Shown here: one piece after another, positions 25,172-33,255 of the stretch | Layout of the letters: every line of letters starts with the position of its first letter | Numbering within the stretch: the stretch's first letter is position 1 | Assembly (NCBI GenBank): GCA_023512015.1 | Contig: JAIMAI010000022.1 | Span: 1-36,434, forward strand | Direction: 5' to 3' | From: Acidothermus sp. | GTDB taxonomy: Bacteria; Actinomycetota; Actinomycetes; Acidothermales; Acidothermaceae | Length of the DNA: 36,434 nt | Notes under the pieces: generated by a model | The model's database searches: none | What the model was told of the DNA's origin: nothing | What the model saw: the letters and a program-made list of their open reading frames with translations, nothing else | Program-made: the position numbers and the translations under genes

Positions 25172-25390
25172 TCAGGCTTGCCGGGCCCGCCCCCGTGTCG
25201 CGCCGCCACGCCCCCGCAGCTGCACACCGGATTCGGTGAGGATGCGGTGGACGAAGCCGTACGACCGTCCGGTCTGCTCGGCGAGGGCCCGGATGCTGAA
25301 CCCCTGGTCGTACTTCCTGCGCAGTTCTGCTGCGAGCCTCTCCCGCTCGCTGCCGGTGACCCGGCTACCCTTCTTGACGGTCTCGGCCAC
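25172..25390 (-). CDS. Small helix-turn-helix protein conserved in actinobacteria
   Basis: A 72-residue basic protein. A single HTH spans about residues 28-60: YDQGFSIRALAEQTGRSY followed by GFVHRILTESGVQLRGRGG. This resembles the HTH_23/resolvase-like fold and is nearly invariant in streptomycetes and relatives, where the ending RGRGGATRG also occurs. It is probably a nucleoid- or RNA-associated small DNA-binding protein; its target is unknown. The start is GTG 25390, with AAGGGGAAAGG upstream. It is the first gene of the operon with the crotonase-like gene and the ABC exporter. Confidence 0.88.
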   Translation of the reverse strand: MAETVKKGSRVTGSERERLAAELRRKYDQGFSIRALAEQTGRSYGFVHRILTESGVQLRGRGGATRGRARQA

Positions 25391-25695
25391 GGTCCTTTCC
25401 CCTTCTTGCTCGAACGGTCGGGCGGTTCTCCCTACCCATGATCAGTCATGATGCGGCCGTTCGCCACTCCCCGTCTGAGGTGAATTCTTCGACGTGTCAT
25501 GCCTACCGACCGCATAATGATCATCTCTAGGTGACCGCCCGTTCAAACCTCCGCTGCGAAGGTTTTGGCCACCTGCGTGGTCTGACGTCACCTTACGAGA
25601 TCAGACGCGAGTTTTGCTCATCAGGGGTATCGGCGTGTCGAGAAAATTCGCTGCGTTATTGCCGCATAACGGATTTGTAGTCGGACGGGCGCGTT
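25391..25695. other. 305-bp intergenic region upstream of the HTH gene
   Basis: There is no gene I can support. It must hold the promoter of the HTH-crotonase-ABC operon and the 3' end of the suf operon. Notable small structures are the inverted repeat CATGA-TCAG-TCATG (25437-25450), the palindrome ATGATCAT (25517-25524) and a GTCTGA/TCAGAC stem near 25579-25606. The sequence is less GC-rich than its surroundings. Confidence 0.6.
25654..25671 (-). terminator. Weak hairpin after the suf operon
   Basis: A CGTTAT/ATAACG stem with a 6-nt loop, followed on the minus strand within about ten bases by AATTTTCT. It lies just past the last suf gene. It is a plausible but weak terminator. Confidence 0.4.
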
Positions 25696-26007
25696 TCAGA
25701 CATTGAAGCCCATCGCACGCAGCTGCTGCCGGCCTTCCTCGGTGATCCGCTCCGGACCCCAAGGCGGCATCCACACCCAATTGATGCGGAAATCCTTCAC
25801 CAGCCCATCGAGAGCCACCCTGGCCTGATCCTCGATCACGTCGGTGAGCGGGCACGCCGCCGACGTCAACGTCATGTCGATGATGGCGACGTTGTCGTCG
25901 TCCACCGTGAGCCCGTAGACCAAACCCAGATCGACGACGTTGATGCCGAGCTCGGGATCGACGACGTCGTACAACGCCTCTTTGACGTCCTCGACACTGG
26001 CCACCAC
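25696..26007 (-). CDS. SufT-like metal-sulfur cluster assembly protein (MIP18/DUF59 family)
   Basis: About 103 residues. The family core is VVDPELGINVVDLGLVYG, then MTLTSAACPLTDVIEDQ with the single conserved Cys, and VWMPPWGPERITEEG. Proteins of this family (PaaD-like/SufT) mature Fe-S proteins and commonly end actinobacterial suf operons. The longer frame starts at GTG 26016, but that codon lies in the ribosome site GGGAGGT. GTG 26007 has the right spacing (7 nt) and is my choice. It is the last gene of the suf operon, with a 50-bp gap after sufU. Confidence 0.9.
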   Translation of the reverse strand: MVASVEDVKEALYDVVDPELGINVVDLGLVYGLTVDDDNVAIIDMTLTSAACPLTDVIEDQARVALDGLVKDFRINWVWMPPWGPERITEEGRQQLRAMGFNV

Positions 26008-26057
26008 GCTACCCACCTCCCGGGAAAGAGCCTAACCGCGAACGCCCACCGAGATGA

Positions 26058-26519
26058 TCAGCTTTCGGCGGGCTCGCCACCGTGACGAGCCAACGCCTGC
26101 AACGTGGCATCCTTCCACGCCATCCAGGCGAGCAACGCGCACTTGACCCGCGCGGGGTACTTGGCCACCCCGGAGAACGCCACGGCGTCACCGAGCACCG
26201 CCTCATCGCCCACCTCGGCGCCCTTGGCCTGCATGAGGGCGAGGAACGCCTCGTGGGCCGCCATCGCGTCGTCGACTTCGCTCCCGATCACGAGGTCGGT
26301 GAGGACCGAGGCGCTTGCCTGACTGATGGAGCAGCCGATGCTGTCGTAAGAGACATCGAGGATCTTCGTGCCGTCGAGTTTCACCCGGAGGGTCACCTCG
26401 TCGCCGCAGGTCGGGTTGACGTGACGGACCTCGACGTCGTACGGCTCGCGGAGCCCGCGGTGGTGGGGGTTGCGGTAATGATCCAGGATGATCTCCTGGT
26501 ACATCCCTTGGAGCTCCAT
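26058..26519 (-). CDS. sufU: SufU, sulfur-transfer partner of SufS
   Basis: A 153-residue SufU. It has the IscU-like fold with the three zinc-binding cysteines Cys38 (NPTCGD), Cys63 (IGCSIS) and Cys127 (ARVKCALLAW) plus Asp40. The 20-residue insertion that separates SufU from IscU is present (about 80-110). SufU accepts persulfide sulfur from the SufS cysteine and passes it to SufBCD. The ATG at 26519 overlaps the sufS stop by one base (TGATG). The open frame continues far upstream only as the shadow of sufS. Confidence 0.94.
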   Translation of the reverse strand: MELQGMYQEIILDHYRNPHHRGLREPYDVEVRHVNPTCGDEVTLRVKLDGTKILDVSYDSIGCSISQASASVLTDLVIGSEVDDAMAAHEAFLALMQAKGAEVGDEAVLGDAVAFSGVAKYPARVKCALLAWMAWKDATLQALARHGGEPAES

Positions 26520-27754
26520 CAGCCGAAGAACCTCCGCACTGCGTGGAGCGCATCGATCAGGGCGTCGATCTCCTGCTTGGTCGTGTACAGGTACGACGAA
26601 GCGCGGGTGGAGGCGGCCACCCCGTACCGCAGGTGGATCGGTCGGCCGCAGTGGTGGCCGGCCCGGACGGCGACCCCGTGCGCGTCCAGCACCTGCGCGA
26701 CGTCGTGAGGGTGGACGCCGTCCACCACGAAGGAAATCGCCCCGCCGCGATCGACTGCCTCGGTGGGGCCGAGCACCCGCAGACCCTCGACCTCCGCAAG
26801 CCGAGTGAGAGCGTAAGCGGTGATCTCCCGCTCGTGCTCGGCGATCGCGTCCATCCCGATGGAGCGCAGGTAGTCGACGGCAGCGCCGAGGCCGACCACC
26901 TGGGCGATCGGAGGGGTGCCGGCCTCGTACTTGTGGGGAACCGCGGCGTACGTGGAGCGTTCCATCGTCACCGTCTCGATCATCTCGCCGCCGCCGAGGA
27001 AGGGTGGGAGTTCCTCGAGCAGCTCGCGGCGCCCCCACAACACTCCGACTCCCGTCGGGCCACACATCTTGTGTCCGGTGAAGGCCAGGAAATCCGCGCC
27101 GAGGGTGGTGACGTCGACCGGCATGTGCGGAACCGATTGGGAAGCGTCGACGACGACCAGCGCGCCGACGCGGTGGGCCCGCTCGGCGAGAAGAGAGACC
27201 GGGTTGATCGTCCCGAGGACGTTGGAGACGTGGACGACGGCCAGCACCCGCGTGCGTTCGGTAATAAGGTCGTCGACGTTCGAGAGATCAAGGCGGCCGT
27301 CGTCGGTAACGCCGAACCACCGCAGCCGGGCGCCGGTGCGTTCACAAAGGATCTGCCACGGAACGATGTTGGAATGGTGTTCCATCTCGGTGATGAGGAC
27401 CTCGTCTCCGGGCCCCACGGCCCGCGGCCCCCAGCCGAGCACGTTCGCGACAAGATTCAACGCCTCCGACGAATTCTTGACGAAGACGATTTCCTCGGGT
27501 GCCGAAGCGTGGATGAATTCCGCTACTTTGATCCGCGCACCCTCATACGCTTCGGTGGCCTCCTCACCGAGCGCGTGGGTGGCCCGGTGGATATTGGCGT
27601 TGTGCCGCTCGTAGAACTCGGTGAGGACGTCGAGGACGGGCCGCGGTTTTTGCGAGGTGTTCGCGGAGTCGAGGTAGACGAGCGGGCGACCGTCTCGCAC
27701 CTGGCGGTCGAGGATGGGAAAGTCCTTGCGCACCGTCTCGACGTCGAAGCTCAC
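26519..27754 (-). CDS. sufS: Cysteine desulfurase SufS (group II)
   Basis: A 411-residue PLP enzyme that removes sulfur from cysteine. PLP Lys229 lies in FTGHKMCGPTGVG, and the persulfide Cys369 lies in RAGHHCGRP, the short-loop group II pattern. MEHHSNIVPWQ (124-134) and VVDASQSVPHM (201-211) form the cofactor pocket. Its partner in this operon is SufU. The start is GTG 27754, with GAGGAGGT upstream. A 75-bp gap, the largest inside sufBDCSU, separates it from sufC, and I see no promoter in it. Confidence 0.96.
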   Translation of the reverse strand: MSFDVETVRKDFPILDRQVRDGRPLVYLDSANTSQKPRPVLDVLTEFYERHNANIHRATHALGEEATEAYEGARIKVAEFIHASAPEEIVFVKNSSEALNLVANVLGWGPRAVGPGDEVLITEMEHHSNIVPWQILCERTGARLRWFGVTDDGRLDLSNVDDLITERTRVLAVVHVSNVLGTINPVSLLAERAHRVGALVVVDASQSVPHMPVDVTTLGADFLAFTGHKMCGPTGVGVLWGRRELLEELPPFLGGGEMIETVTMERSTYAAVPHKYEAGTPPIAQVVGLGAAVDYLRSIGMDAIAEHEREITAYALTRLAEVEGLRVLGPTEAVDRGGAISFVVDGVHPHDVAQVLDAHGVAVRAGHHCGRPIHLRYGVAASTRASSYLYTTKQEIDALIDALHAVRRFFG

Positions 27755-27829
27755 CGCGACCTCCTCACGTCGACCGCACCGTCCGGGCAGGATGGCCGAC
27801 CATTTCTCCGACTTCTCCGACGCGTTTCC

Positions 27830-28588
27830 TTACGCGCTGGCCTTGACGTAGCGCTCGTACCCCTCGGATTCGAGCCGTTCGGCAAGTTCCGGGCCCCCTT
27901 CCTCGGCGATCCGCCCGTCGACGAAGACGTGCACGAAATCCGGCTGGACGTAACGCAGGATGCGCGTGTAATGCGTGATGAGCAGGACGCCGTGCTCCTT
28001 GTTCGCGCGGAAGCGGTTGATCCCCTCGGAAACCACGCGGAGGGCGTCGATATCCAGGCCGGAATCCGTCTCGTCGAGAATCGCGAACTTCGGGTCGAGC
28101 AACTCCAGCTGCAGGATCTCGTGACGCTTCTTCTCTCCTCCGGAGAAGCCCTCGTTGAGGTTGCGGTCGGCGAACGATGCATCGATCTGGAGCCGCTCCA
28201 TGGCACCCTTCATCTCGGCGACCCACGCCCGCAGTCGTGGAGCCTGCCCACGGATCGCGGTCACCGCCGTCCGCAGGAAATTCGAGACCGAGACCCCAGG
28301 TACCTCGACGGGGTACTGCATGGCAAGGAAAAGACCGGCGCGGGCCCGCTCGTCGACCTTCATCGAGGTGAGATCGACGCCGTCGAGGAGGACCTGACCG
28401 GAGGTGATGTGGTACTTCGGATGACCGGCGAGCGCGTACGCGAGGGTGGATTTACCCGAACCGTTGGGGCCCATGATGGCGTGGGTTTCCCCGGAAGCCA
28501 CCACGAGATCGACTCCGTGGAGGATTTCCCGCTCCCCCTCGGCCGCTTCGACCGTGACATGCAAATCGCGAATTTCCAGCGTGCTCAT
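27830..28588 (-). CDS. sufC: SufC, ATPase of the SufBCD scaffold
   Basis: A 252-residue ABC-type ATPase. Walker A is GPNGSGKST (40-48), the signature SGGEKKRHE and Walker B AILDETDSGLD. The tyrosine-containing and Asp-rich residues specific to SufC (YPVEVPGVSVSNFLRTAV) are present. It binds SufB and SufD and drives their rearrangement during Fe-S cluster assembly. It is not a membrane transporter. The ATG at 28588 overlaps the sufD stop by four bases. Confidence 0.96.
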   Translation of the reverse strand: MSTLEIRDLHVTVEAAEGEREILHGVDLVVASGETHAIMGPNGSGKSTLAYALAGHPKYHITSGQVLLDGVDLTSMKVDERARAGLFLAMQYPVEVPGVSVSNFLRTAVTAIRGQAPRLRAWVAEMKGAMERLQIDASFADRNLNEGFSGGEKKRHEILQLELLDPKFAILDETDSGLDIDALRVVSEGINRFRANKEHGVLLITHYTRILRYVQPDFVHVFVDGRIAEEGGPELAERLESEGYERYVKASA

Positions 28589-29799
28589 GCAAGCTCCTCG
28601 ATGTGGGTGAGTTCGAGTTCGCGGTCGACGTGGGCGAGCAGTCGACTCACCACGTCGGGAACACCGATGTCGTCGATGAGATCTGCGAAGAAACCCCGCA
28701 CGATAAGACGCCGAGCCTGCTCCCGGTCGATCCCGCGGGCTTGCAGATAGAAGAGTTGCTCGTCGTCGAGGCGACCGGTCGCGCTCGCGTGACCTGCACC
28801 GATGACCTCGCCGGTGAGAATCTCTAGATTCGGCACGGAGTCCGCTCGGGCGCCGTCGGTGAGGATCAGATTGCGGTTGGCTTCGTAGGTGTCAGTCCCG
28901 ACGGCCTGCGGGCGGATGACGACGTCTCCAACCCACACCGTGCGGGCTTTCTCCCCTTGGAGCGCGCCTCGGTAATTCACCCGACTGCGACAGTGCGGAG
29001 CGGTGTGGTCGACGAGCAGTCGATTGTCGATGTGTTGCCCGGCGTCGGCGAAGAAGAGCCCGAGCAGCTCGGCATCGCCTCCCGGTGCGGCGAAGGAGAC
29101 CAGCGGGGAGATCCGCACCGCGTTGCCGCCGAAGGTCACGTTGATGTGCCGGAGTTTGGCGTCTCTCCCGAGCCGCGCGGAGTGTGCGGCCACGTGGACG
29201 GCGTCGTCGTCCCATTCCTGGATGCTGACCACGGTGAGTGCCGCGCCGTCCCCGACGTCGAGTTCCACGTTGGCCGCGAACGTACCACTGCCCGCGTGAT
29301 CCAGGATCACCGTCGCCGTGCTGTGCGGTTTCGCGACCACGACGAGGTGGCCGTAGGCGAGGGCCCCCGAACCCTTGACCGCAACGGTGAGAGGCTCGGA
29401 ACGCTCCCCCTCCACCTCGACGAGAAGCGCTTCGGGAGCCTTTTGCCGTGCGACCGCGGAAATCCGGTCGAAGGGAGTGTGGACACGGTCCACCCGCGGG
29501 TCGGTCATCGGGACGATGCTCACCGGGGCGTCGTCGGAAAAGCTGTAATCCACCGTTCCGGTAGGCGCGGGGCCCGCGAACAGGGGACGGAGCCGCGGGA
29601 GCGCGGCAAAACGCCAGAGCTCCTGATGACTGTCCGGTTCGGGGAAATCCGCCGGGTCGAAGGAAAACGTCCGCTCCAGGTGCTTGCCGCCCTCCAGGCC
29701 GTGACTGTGCGGACGTAGGCCAAGGGGCGCATCCGGATCGTCGTCGAGCTTTCCGCGTTCGAGCTCGGAGGGCTCGGCGGAGTAGTTGAGCTGGGTCAT
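28585..29799 (-). CDS. sufD: SufD, scaffold subunit of the SufBC2D complex
   Basis: A 404-residue SufD. The beta-helix core (about 120-350) is homologous to SufB, and the C-terminal GRLDDEQLFYLQARGIDREQARRLIVRGFF is the SufBD signature helix region. His at TGEVIGAGHASATGRL corresponds to the conserved histidine that helps hold the cluster. It forms the SufB-SufD dimer on SufC. Start ATG 29799 overlaps the sufB stop by one base (TGATG). Confidence 0.95.
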   Translation of the reverse strand: MTQLNYSAEPSELERGKLDDDPDAPLGLRPHSHGLEGGKHLERTFSFDPADFPEPDSHQELWRFAALPRLRPLFAGPAPTGTVDYSFSDDAPVSIVPMTDPRVDRVHTPFDRISAVARQKAPEALLVEVEGERSEPLTVAVKGSGALAYGHLVVVAKPHSTATVILDHAGSGTFAANVELDVGDGAALTVVSIQEWDDDAVHVAAHSARLGRDAKLRHINVTFGGNAVRISPLVSFAAPGGDAELLGLFFADAGQHIDNRLLVDHTAPHCRSRVNYRGALQGEKARTVWVGDVVIRPQAVGTDTYEANRNLILTDGARADSVPNLEILTGEVIGAGHASATGRLDDEQLFYLQARGIDREQARRLIVRGFFADLIDDIGVPDVVSRLLAHVDRELELTHIEELA

Positions 29800-31211
29800 C
29801 AGCCGACGGCCCCTTCCATCTGCAGCTCGATGAGCCGGTTCAGCTCCAAGGCGTATTCCATCGGCAATTCACGGGCGATCGGCTCGACGAAACCACGCAC
29901 GATCATCGCCATCGCTTCGTCCTCGGTGAGCCCGCGACTCATCAAGTAGAAGAGCTGGTTCTCGTTCACCTTCGAGACCGTCGCTTCGTGCCCCATAGCG
30001 ACGTCGTCCTCGCGAACGTCGACGTAGGGGTAGGTGTCGGACCGGCTGATGCTGTCGACCAGAAGCGCATCGCACTTCACCGTCGACTTCGAGCCGTACG
30101 CACCTTCCATCACCTGAACGAGACCGCGGTAGCTGGTCCGTCCGCCGCCCCGGGCCACCGACTTCGACACGATGGTGGACGACGTGTACGGCGCGGCGTG
30201 CACCATCTTCGCCCCCGCATCCTGGTGCTGCCCTTCTCCGGCGAAAGCCACCGACAGCGTCTCACCCTTCGCGTGCGGCCCGACAAGCCAAACGGCGGGG
30301 TATTTCATGGTGACCTTCGAGCCGATGTTCCCGTCCACCCACTCCATCGTCGCGCCTTCGTGCGCCACGGCACGCTTCGTCACGAGGTTGTAGACGTTGT
30401 TCGACCAATTCTGAATGGTCGTGTAACGACACCGCGCATTCTTCTTCACGATGATTTCGACGACCGCGGCGTGCAACGAATCTGTCGAATAAATCGGAGC
30501 GGTACATCCTTCGACGTAGTGGACGTACGCCCCCTCGTCGACGATGATGAGGGTCCGCTCGAACTGCCCCATGTTCTCGGTGTTGATGCGGAAATACGCC
30601 TGGAGCGGGATATCGACGTGCACGCCGGGCGGGACGTAGATGAACGAGCCGCCGGACCACACCGCCGTGTTGAGGGCGGCGAACTTGTTGTCCCCGGCCG
30701 GAATCACCGACCCGAAGTACTCCTTGAAGAGGTCCTCGTGTTCGCGCAGCCCGGTATCGGTGTCGAGGAAGATGACACCCTGGCGCTCCAAGTCCTCACG
30801 AATCTTGTGGTAGACCACCTCGGATTCGTACTGCGCGGCCACCCCGGCGATCAGTCGTTGCTTCTCGGCTTCCGGAATTCCTAGGCGGTCGTAGGTGCGG
30901 CGAATGTCCTCTGGGAGTTCGTCCCAACTGCTCGCCTGCTTCTCGCTCGCCCGCACGTAGTACTTGATGGTGTCGAAGTCGATGGCCGAGAGGTCGGCAC
31001 CCCACGTGGGAAGCGGCTTCTTCTCGAAGATGCGAAGCGCCTTGAGGCGACGTTCGAGCATCCAGGCCGGTTCGCCTTTCTTGGCCGAGATATCGCGAAC
31101 CACCTCTTCGGACAGCCCGCGGCGCGCCGATGCCCCGGCGATGTCCGGGTCGGCCCAGCCGAACTTGTACCGACCGAGCTGCTCCAATTCGGGGTGCTGC
31201 AGTGTCGTCAT
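29799..31211 (-). CDS. sufB: SufB, Fe-S cluster assembly scaffold
   Basis: A 470-residue SufB. The N-terminal helical part (about 1-110) includes KFGWADPD. The beta-helix core carries [47 protein letters not shown] and [25 protein letters not shown], which contain cysteines for sulfur acceptance and cluster binding. It ends in [23 protein letters not shown]. Length and motifs match actinobacterial SufB with no intein insertion. Its ATG overlaps the sufR stop by four bases (ATGA). Confidence 0.97.
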   Translation of the reverse strand: MTTLQHPELEQLGRYKFGWADPDIAGASARRGLSEEVVRDISAKKGEPAWMLERRLKALRIFEKKPLPTWGADLSAIDFDTIKYYVRASEKQASSWDELPEDIRRTYDRLGIPEAEKQRLIAGVAAQYESEVVYHKIREDLERQGVIFLDTDTGLREHEDLFKEYFGSVIPAGDNKFAALNTAVWSGGSFIYVPPGVHVDIPLQAYFRINTENMGQFERTLIIVDEGAYVHYVEGCTAPIYSTDSLHAAVVEIIVKKNARCRYTTIQNWSNNVYNLVTKRAVAHEGATMEWVDGNIGSKVTMKYPAVWLVGPHAKGETLSVAFAGEGQHQDAGAKMVHAAPYTSSTIVSKSVARGGGRTSYRGLVQVMEGAYGSKSTVKCDALLVDSISRSDTYPYVDVREDDVAMGHEATVSKVNENQLFYLMSRGLTEDEAMAMIVRGFVEPIARELPMEYALELNRLIELQMEGAVG

Positions 31212-32020
31212 CGCGCGACCTCTCTTTCTCGGTCCACTCTCTCCCGGTCCAACGTCGTCGTCCGTACCTGGCTTCTCGTGCGGCGTCCAGCCCGTGCGAC
31301 CTCACGCCGTGGCCGCAGCAGCGCACCCATCCCCCGCCGGCCGGCCACCTCACCCCCGACGAGCACGCCCGCAGGGATGTGTGTCGTGCAGACTCCATCA
31401 CCGTGCGCGATCGTCGCGAGGCGCTGCACGTGGGTCTGCAGCAGCCGGGCGAAGGCCTGGGTCTCCGCCTCGCACAATTGCGGGAATTCCGCTGCCACAT
31501 GCGCGATCGGGCAGTGGTGTTGGCAGATCTGCGCTCCCGTCGGGACCTCTTCTACAGAAGCGGCGTACCCGTCGTCCGACAGGGCGGCCGCCAATGCCGC
31601 CGGCCGCTGCTTCGGCTCCACGCCGCCGAGCACCGTTGCGTACCGCGTCTCGAGCTCCTCTGCGCGGCTGCGGGCGAACTCCCGAACTGCCGACTCCCCC
31701 GCCAGATTCGCCACGTACCGCAACGCCGCGGTCGCGAGCGTGTCGTAGGCGTGGGGAAATGCGGCACGGCCGAGTTCGGTGAGCGCGAAGAGCTTTGCGG
31801 GGCGGCCGCGGTGCCGGACCCTCCCCCGCGGTTCGGGCACTTCGCACACCTTGCCGGCTGCGATCAGTGCATCGAGATGCCGACGGACGGCGGCTGGCGT
31901 GAGTCCGAAGCGCAGCCCGAGAGCCACCGCACTCTGCGGCCCGTGCTCGTGGAGCGCCCGCGCCACTCGATCACGAGTGCGCACGTCCTCCGACCACGGA
32001 GAGGCAACGGCGGATTTCAC
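31208..32020 (-). CDS. sufR: SufR, Fe-S-dependent repressor of the suf operon
   Basis: A 270-residue regulator with an N-terminal winged HTH (about 15-85; [18 protein letters not shown] is the recognition part) and a C-terminal iron-sulfur binding module: Cys166, Cys170 ([11 protein letters not shown]), Cys183 (PQLCEAE) and Cys211 (GDGVCTTH). SufR represses suf genes when it carries a cluster. It is the first gene of the operon and overlaps sufB by four bases. The protein continues about 55 residues past CTTHIP as an Arg-rich tail, longer than I expect for the family. The start is GTG 32020, with TAACAT ending seven bases upstream, which suggests a leaderless mRNA. The operator at 32020-32033 indicates autorepression. 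Confidence 0.93.
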   Translation of the reverse strand: MKSAVASPWSEDVRTRDRVARALHEHGPQSAVALGLRFGLTPAAVRRHLDALIAAGKVCEVPEPRGRVRHRGRPAKLFALTELGRAAFPHAYDTLATAALRYVANLAGESAVREFARSRAEELETRYATVLGGVEPKQRPAALAAALSDDGYAASVEEVPTGAQICQHHCPIAHVAAEFPQLCEAETQAFARLLQTHVQRLATIAHGDGVCTTHIPAGVLVGGEVAGRRGMGALLRPRREVARAGRRTRSQVRTTTLDRERVDREREVAR

Positions 32021-32033
32021 AACGGCAATGTTA
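32020..32033. promoter_or_regulatory. Probable SufR operator overlapping the sufR -10 box
   Basis: CAAC-N6-GTTA, seven of eight positions of the CAAC-N6-GTTG inverted repeat known for SufR in cyanobacteria and Streptomyces. It covers the minus-strand -10 hexamer TAACAT (32028-32033) and the start codon of sufR. Bound SufR would block the promoter. Confidence 0.6.
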
Positions 32034-32073
32034 CCTATTTCGGGGAGGGCGCGGCCGGGAGGGGCGTGAAACG

Positions 32074-32079
32074 TACCAT
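32074..32079 (+). promoter_or_regulatory. Candidate -10 element of ctaA
   Basis: TACCAT ends six bases before GTG 32086, giving a leaderless or nearly leaderless mRNA. The suf and ctaA promoters would be 40 bp apart, back to back. Confidence 0.45.
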
Positions 32080-32085
32080 CGTGGC

Positions 32086-33114
32086 GTGCACGCGACGCGG
32101 GTGATATCCCGCCTCCGATCTTGGCGAGCGAGTCCCGCCGTCGTGCGCAGGTGGACCGGAGCGGCCCTGCTGGCCAACATCGCGATCGTCGGCACCGGAG
32201 GGCTGGTCCGCCTCACCGGCTCAGGGCTGGGATGCCCATCGTGGCCGGACTGCACTCGCTCCTCGCTGGTCCCCACCGCCGAGCTCTCCTGGCACAAGTA
32301 CGTGGAGTTCGGCAATCGGCTCTTCACCTACGTAGTCCTCGCGACCGCAGTGGGCGCCCTCCTCGCCGTCCACCGCGCAACCCCCCCGCGCGCCGACCTC
32401 AAGGCGTGGGTGTGGGGCACCCTCCTCGGCGTACCGGCCCAAGCGGTGATGGGCGGCATCACCGTGCTGACGGACCTCAACCCGTGGGCGGTCGCGGCAC
32501 ACTTCCTGCTCTCGATGGGCGTGGTCGCCCTCGCGACGGTGGCATGGCTGCGCGCGAAGCCGGACGACGTCCCGCCCGCCCCGCCCCTCCTGCGCCGCGC
32601 CGGCTCGGCCCTCCTCGTTTTGACCTTCGCCGTCTGCGCCGCAGGAACGACCGTGACGGGGGCGGGACCACATGCCGGGGATCCTCGCGCGGCCCGCATC
32701 CCGGCACGCCCGGCCTCCCTCGCGCAACTCCATGCCGATCTCGCCATGCTGCTGATCGGACTGGCGGTGGGGCTAGCCATTGCCGCCACGATCATCGACG
32801 TCGGACGGCGCGCACGTCTCGCCACGCGGGGTTTGGTCGGCGTCCTCGGCTTCCAAGCCGTCATCGGCTGGGCGCAGTACTTCCTCGGCCTCCCCGTCGG
32901 GCTGGTCGAGATCCACATGCTGGGGGCGGCTCTCCTCGTCACGGGTGCGACCTGCGTCGCCGTTTCGCTGCGCACTCCCGCCGCAGACCGAGTATCTCGG
33001 ACTCTCGACACCGACACTCCGCCGGTCGGCGATGAAAGCGCTCTCTTCCCTACGGGGGAAGACAAATCGGCCGAATTCGCGCCAGCCCGGGGCCTCCCGG
33101 TCACGCCGCGATAA
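32086..33114 (+). CDS. ctaA: Heme A synthase CtaA/COX15
   Basis: A 342-residue membrane protein with eight helices in two homologous halves. It oxidises heme O to heme A for cytochrome c oxidase. The first half has GLGCPSWPDC (Cys50, Cys56), the paired cysteines of the extracytoplasmic loop, and His70 in SWHKYVEFGNRL. His139 (AAHFLLS) lies later in that half; His216 (LHADLAM) and His277 (EIHMLG) lie in the second. They are candidate heme ligands. The last about 50 residues (after 295) are a non-conserved hydrophilic tail. GTG 32086 is chosen from the -10 spacing and fit to the family. Divergent placement next to suf genes is common in actinobacteria. Confidence 0.94.
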   Translation: MHATRVISRLRSWRASPAVVRRWTGAALLANIAIVGTGGLVRLTGSGLGCPSWPDCTRSSLVPTAELSWHKYVEFGNRLFTYVVLATAVGALLAVHRATPPRADLKAWVWGTLLGVPAQAVMGGITVLTDLNPWAVAAHFLLSMGVVALATVAWLRAKPDDVPPAPPLLRRAGSALLVLTFAVCAAGTTVTGAGPHAGDPRAARIPARPASLAQLHADLAMLLIGLAVGLAIAATIIDVGRRARLATRGLVGVLGFQAVIGWAQYFLGLPVGLVEIHMLGAALLVTGATCVAVSLRTPAADRVSRTLDTDTPPVGDESALFPTGEDKSAEFAPARGLPVTPR

Positions 33115-33179
33115 CGGATCGATACCGAACCAACCGGCTGGCCCGGATCCCCCTTACGGGACCACGCAGCCGCGACATA

Positions 33180-33196
33180 TGTTGTCCGACGCAACA
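33180..33196. promoter_or_regulatory. Operator-like inverted repeat ahead of the sugar importer
   Basis: TGTTG-N7-CAACA. A possible -10 (TATGTT, 33178-33183) overlaps its left arm and TTACGG lies 18 bp upstream. The position near a transcription start fits a repressor site, for example of a LacI- or ROK-type sugar regulator. The regulator gene is not in the window. Confidence 0.5.
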
Positions 33197-33197
33197 A

Positions 33198-33233
33198 CTG
33201 GGCCGTCCTGCGGAGCAAACGCTCCGCGCCCAG
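33198..33233 (+). promoter_or_regulatory. Leader hairpin before the binding-protein gene
   Basis: Nested stems CTGGGC/GCCCAG and GCGGAGC/GCTCCGC with loop AAAC and a 6-nt bulge (CGTCCT). It lies eight bases before the ribosome site and may affect mRNA stability or translation. Confidence 0.5.
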
Positions 33234-33255
33234 CCTGGAGCAAGAGGGGATGTCT

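Noticed and set aside
26543..28750. 735-codon open frame on the plus strand across sufS and sufC
   Set aside because: It is antisense to two certain genes; high GC produces such frames. Its translation has no recognisable domain.
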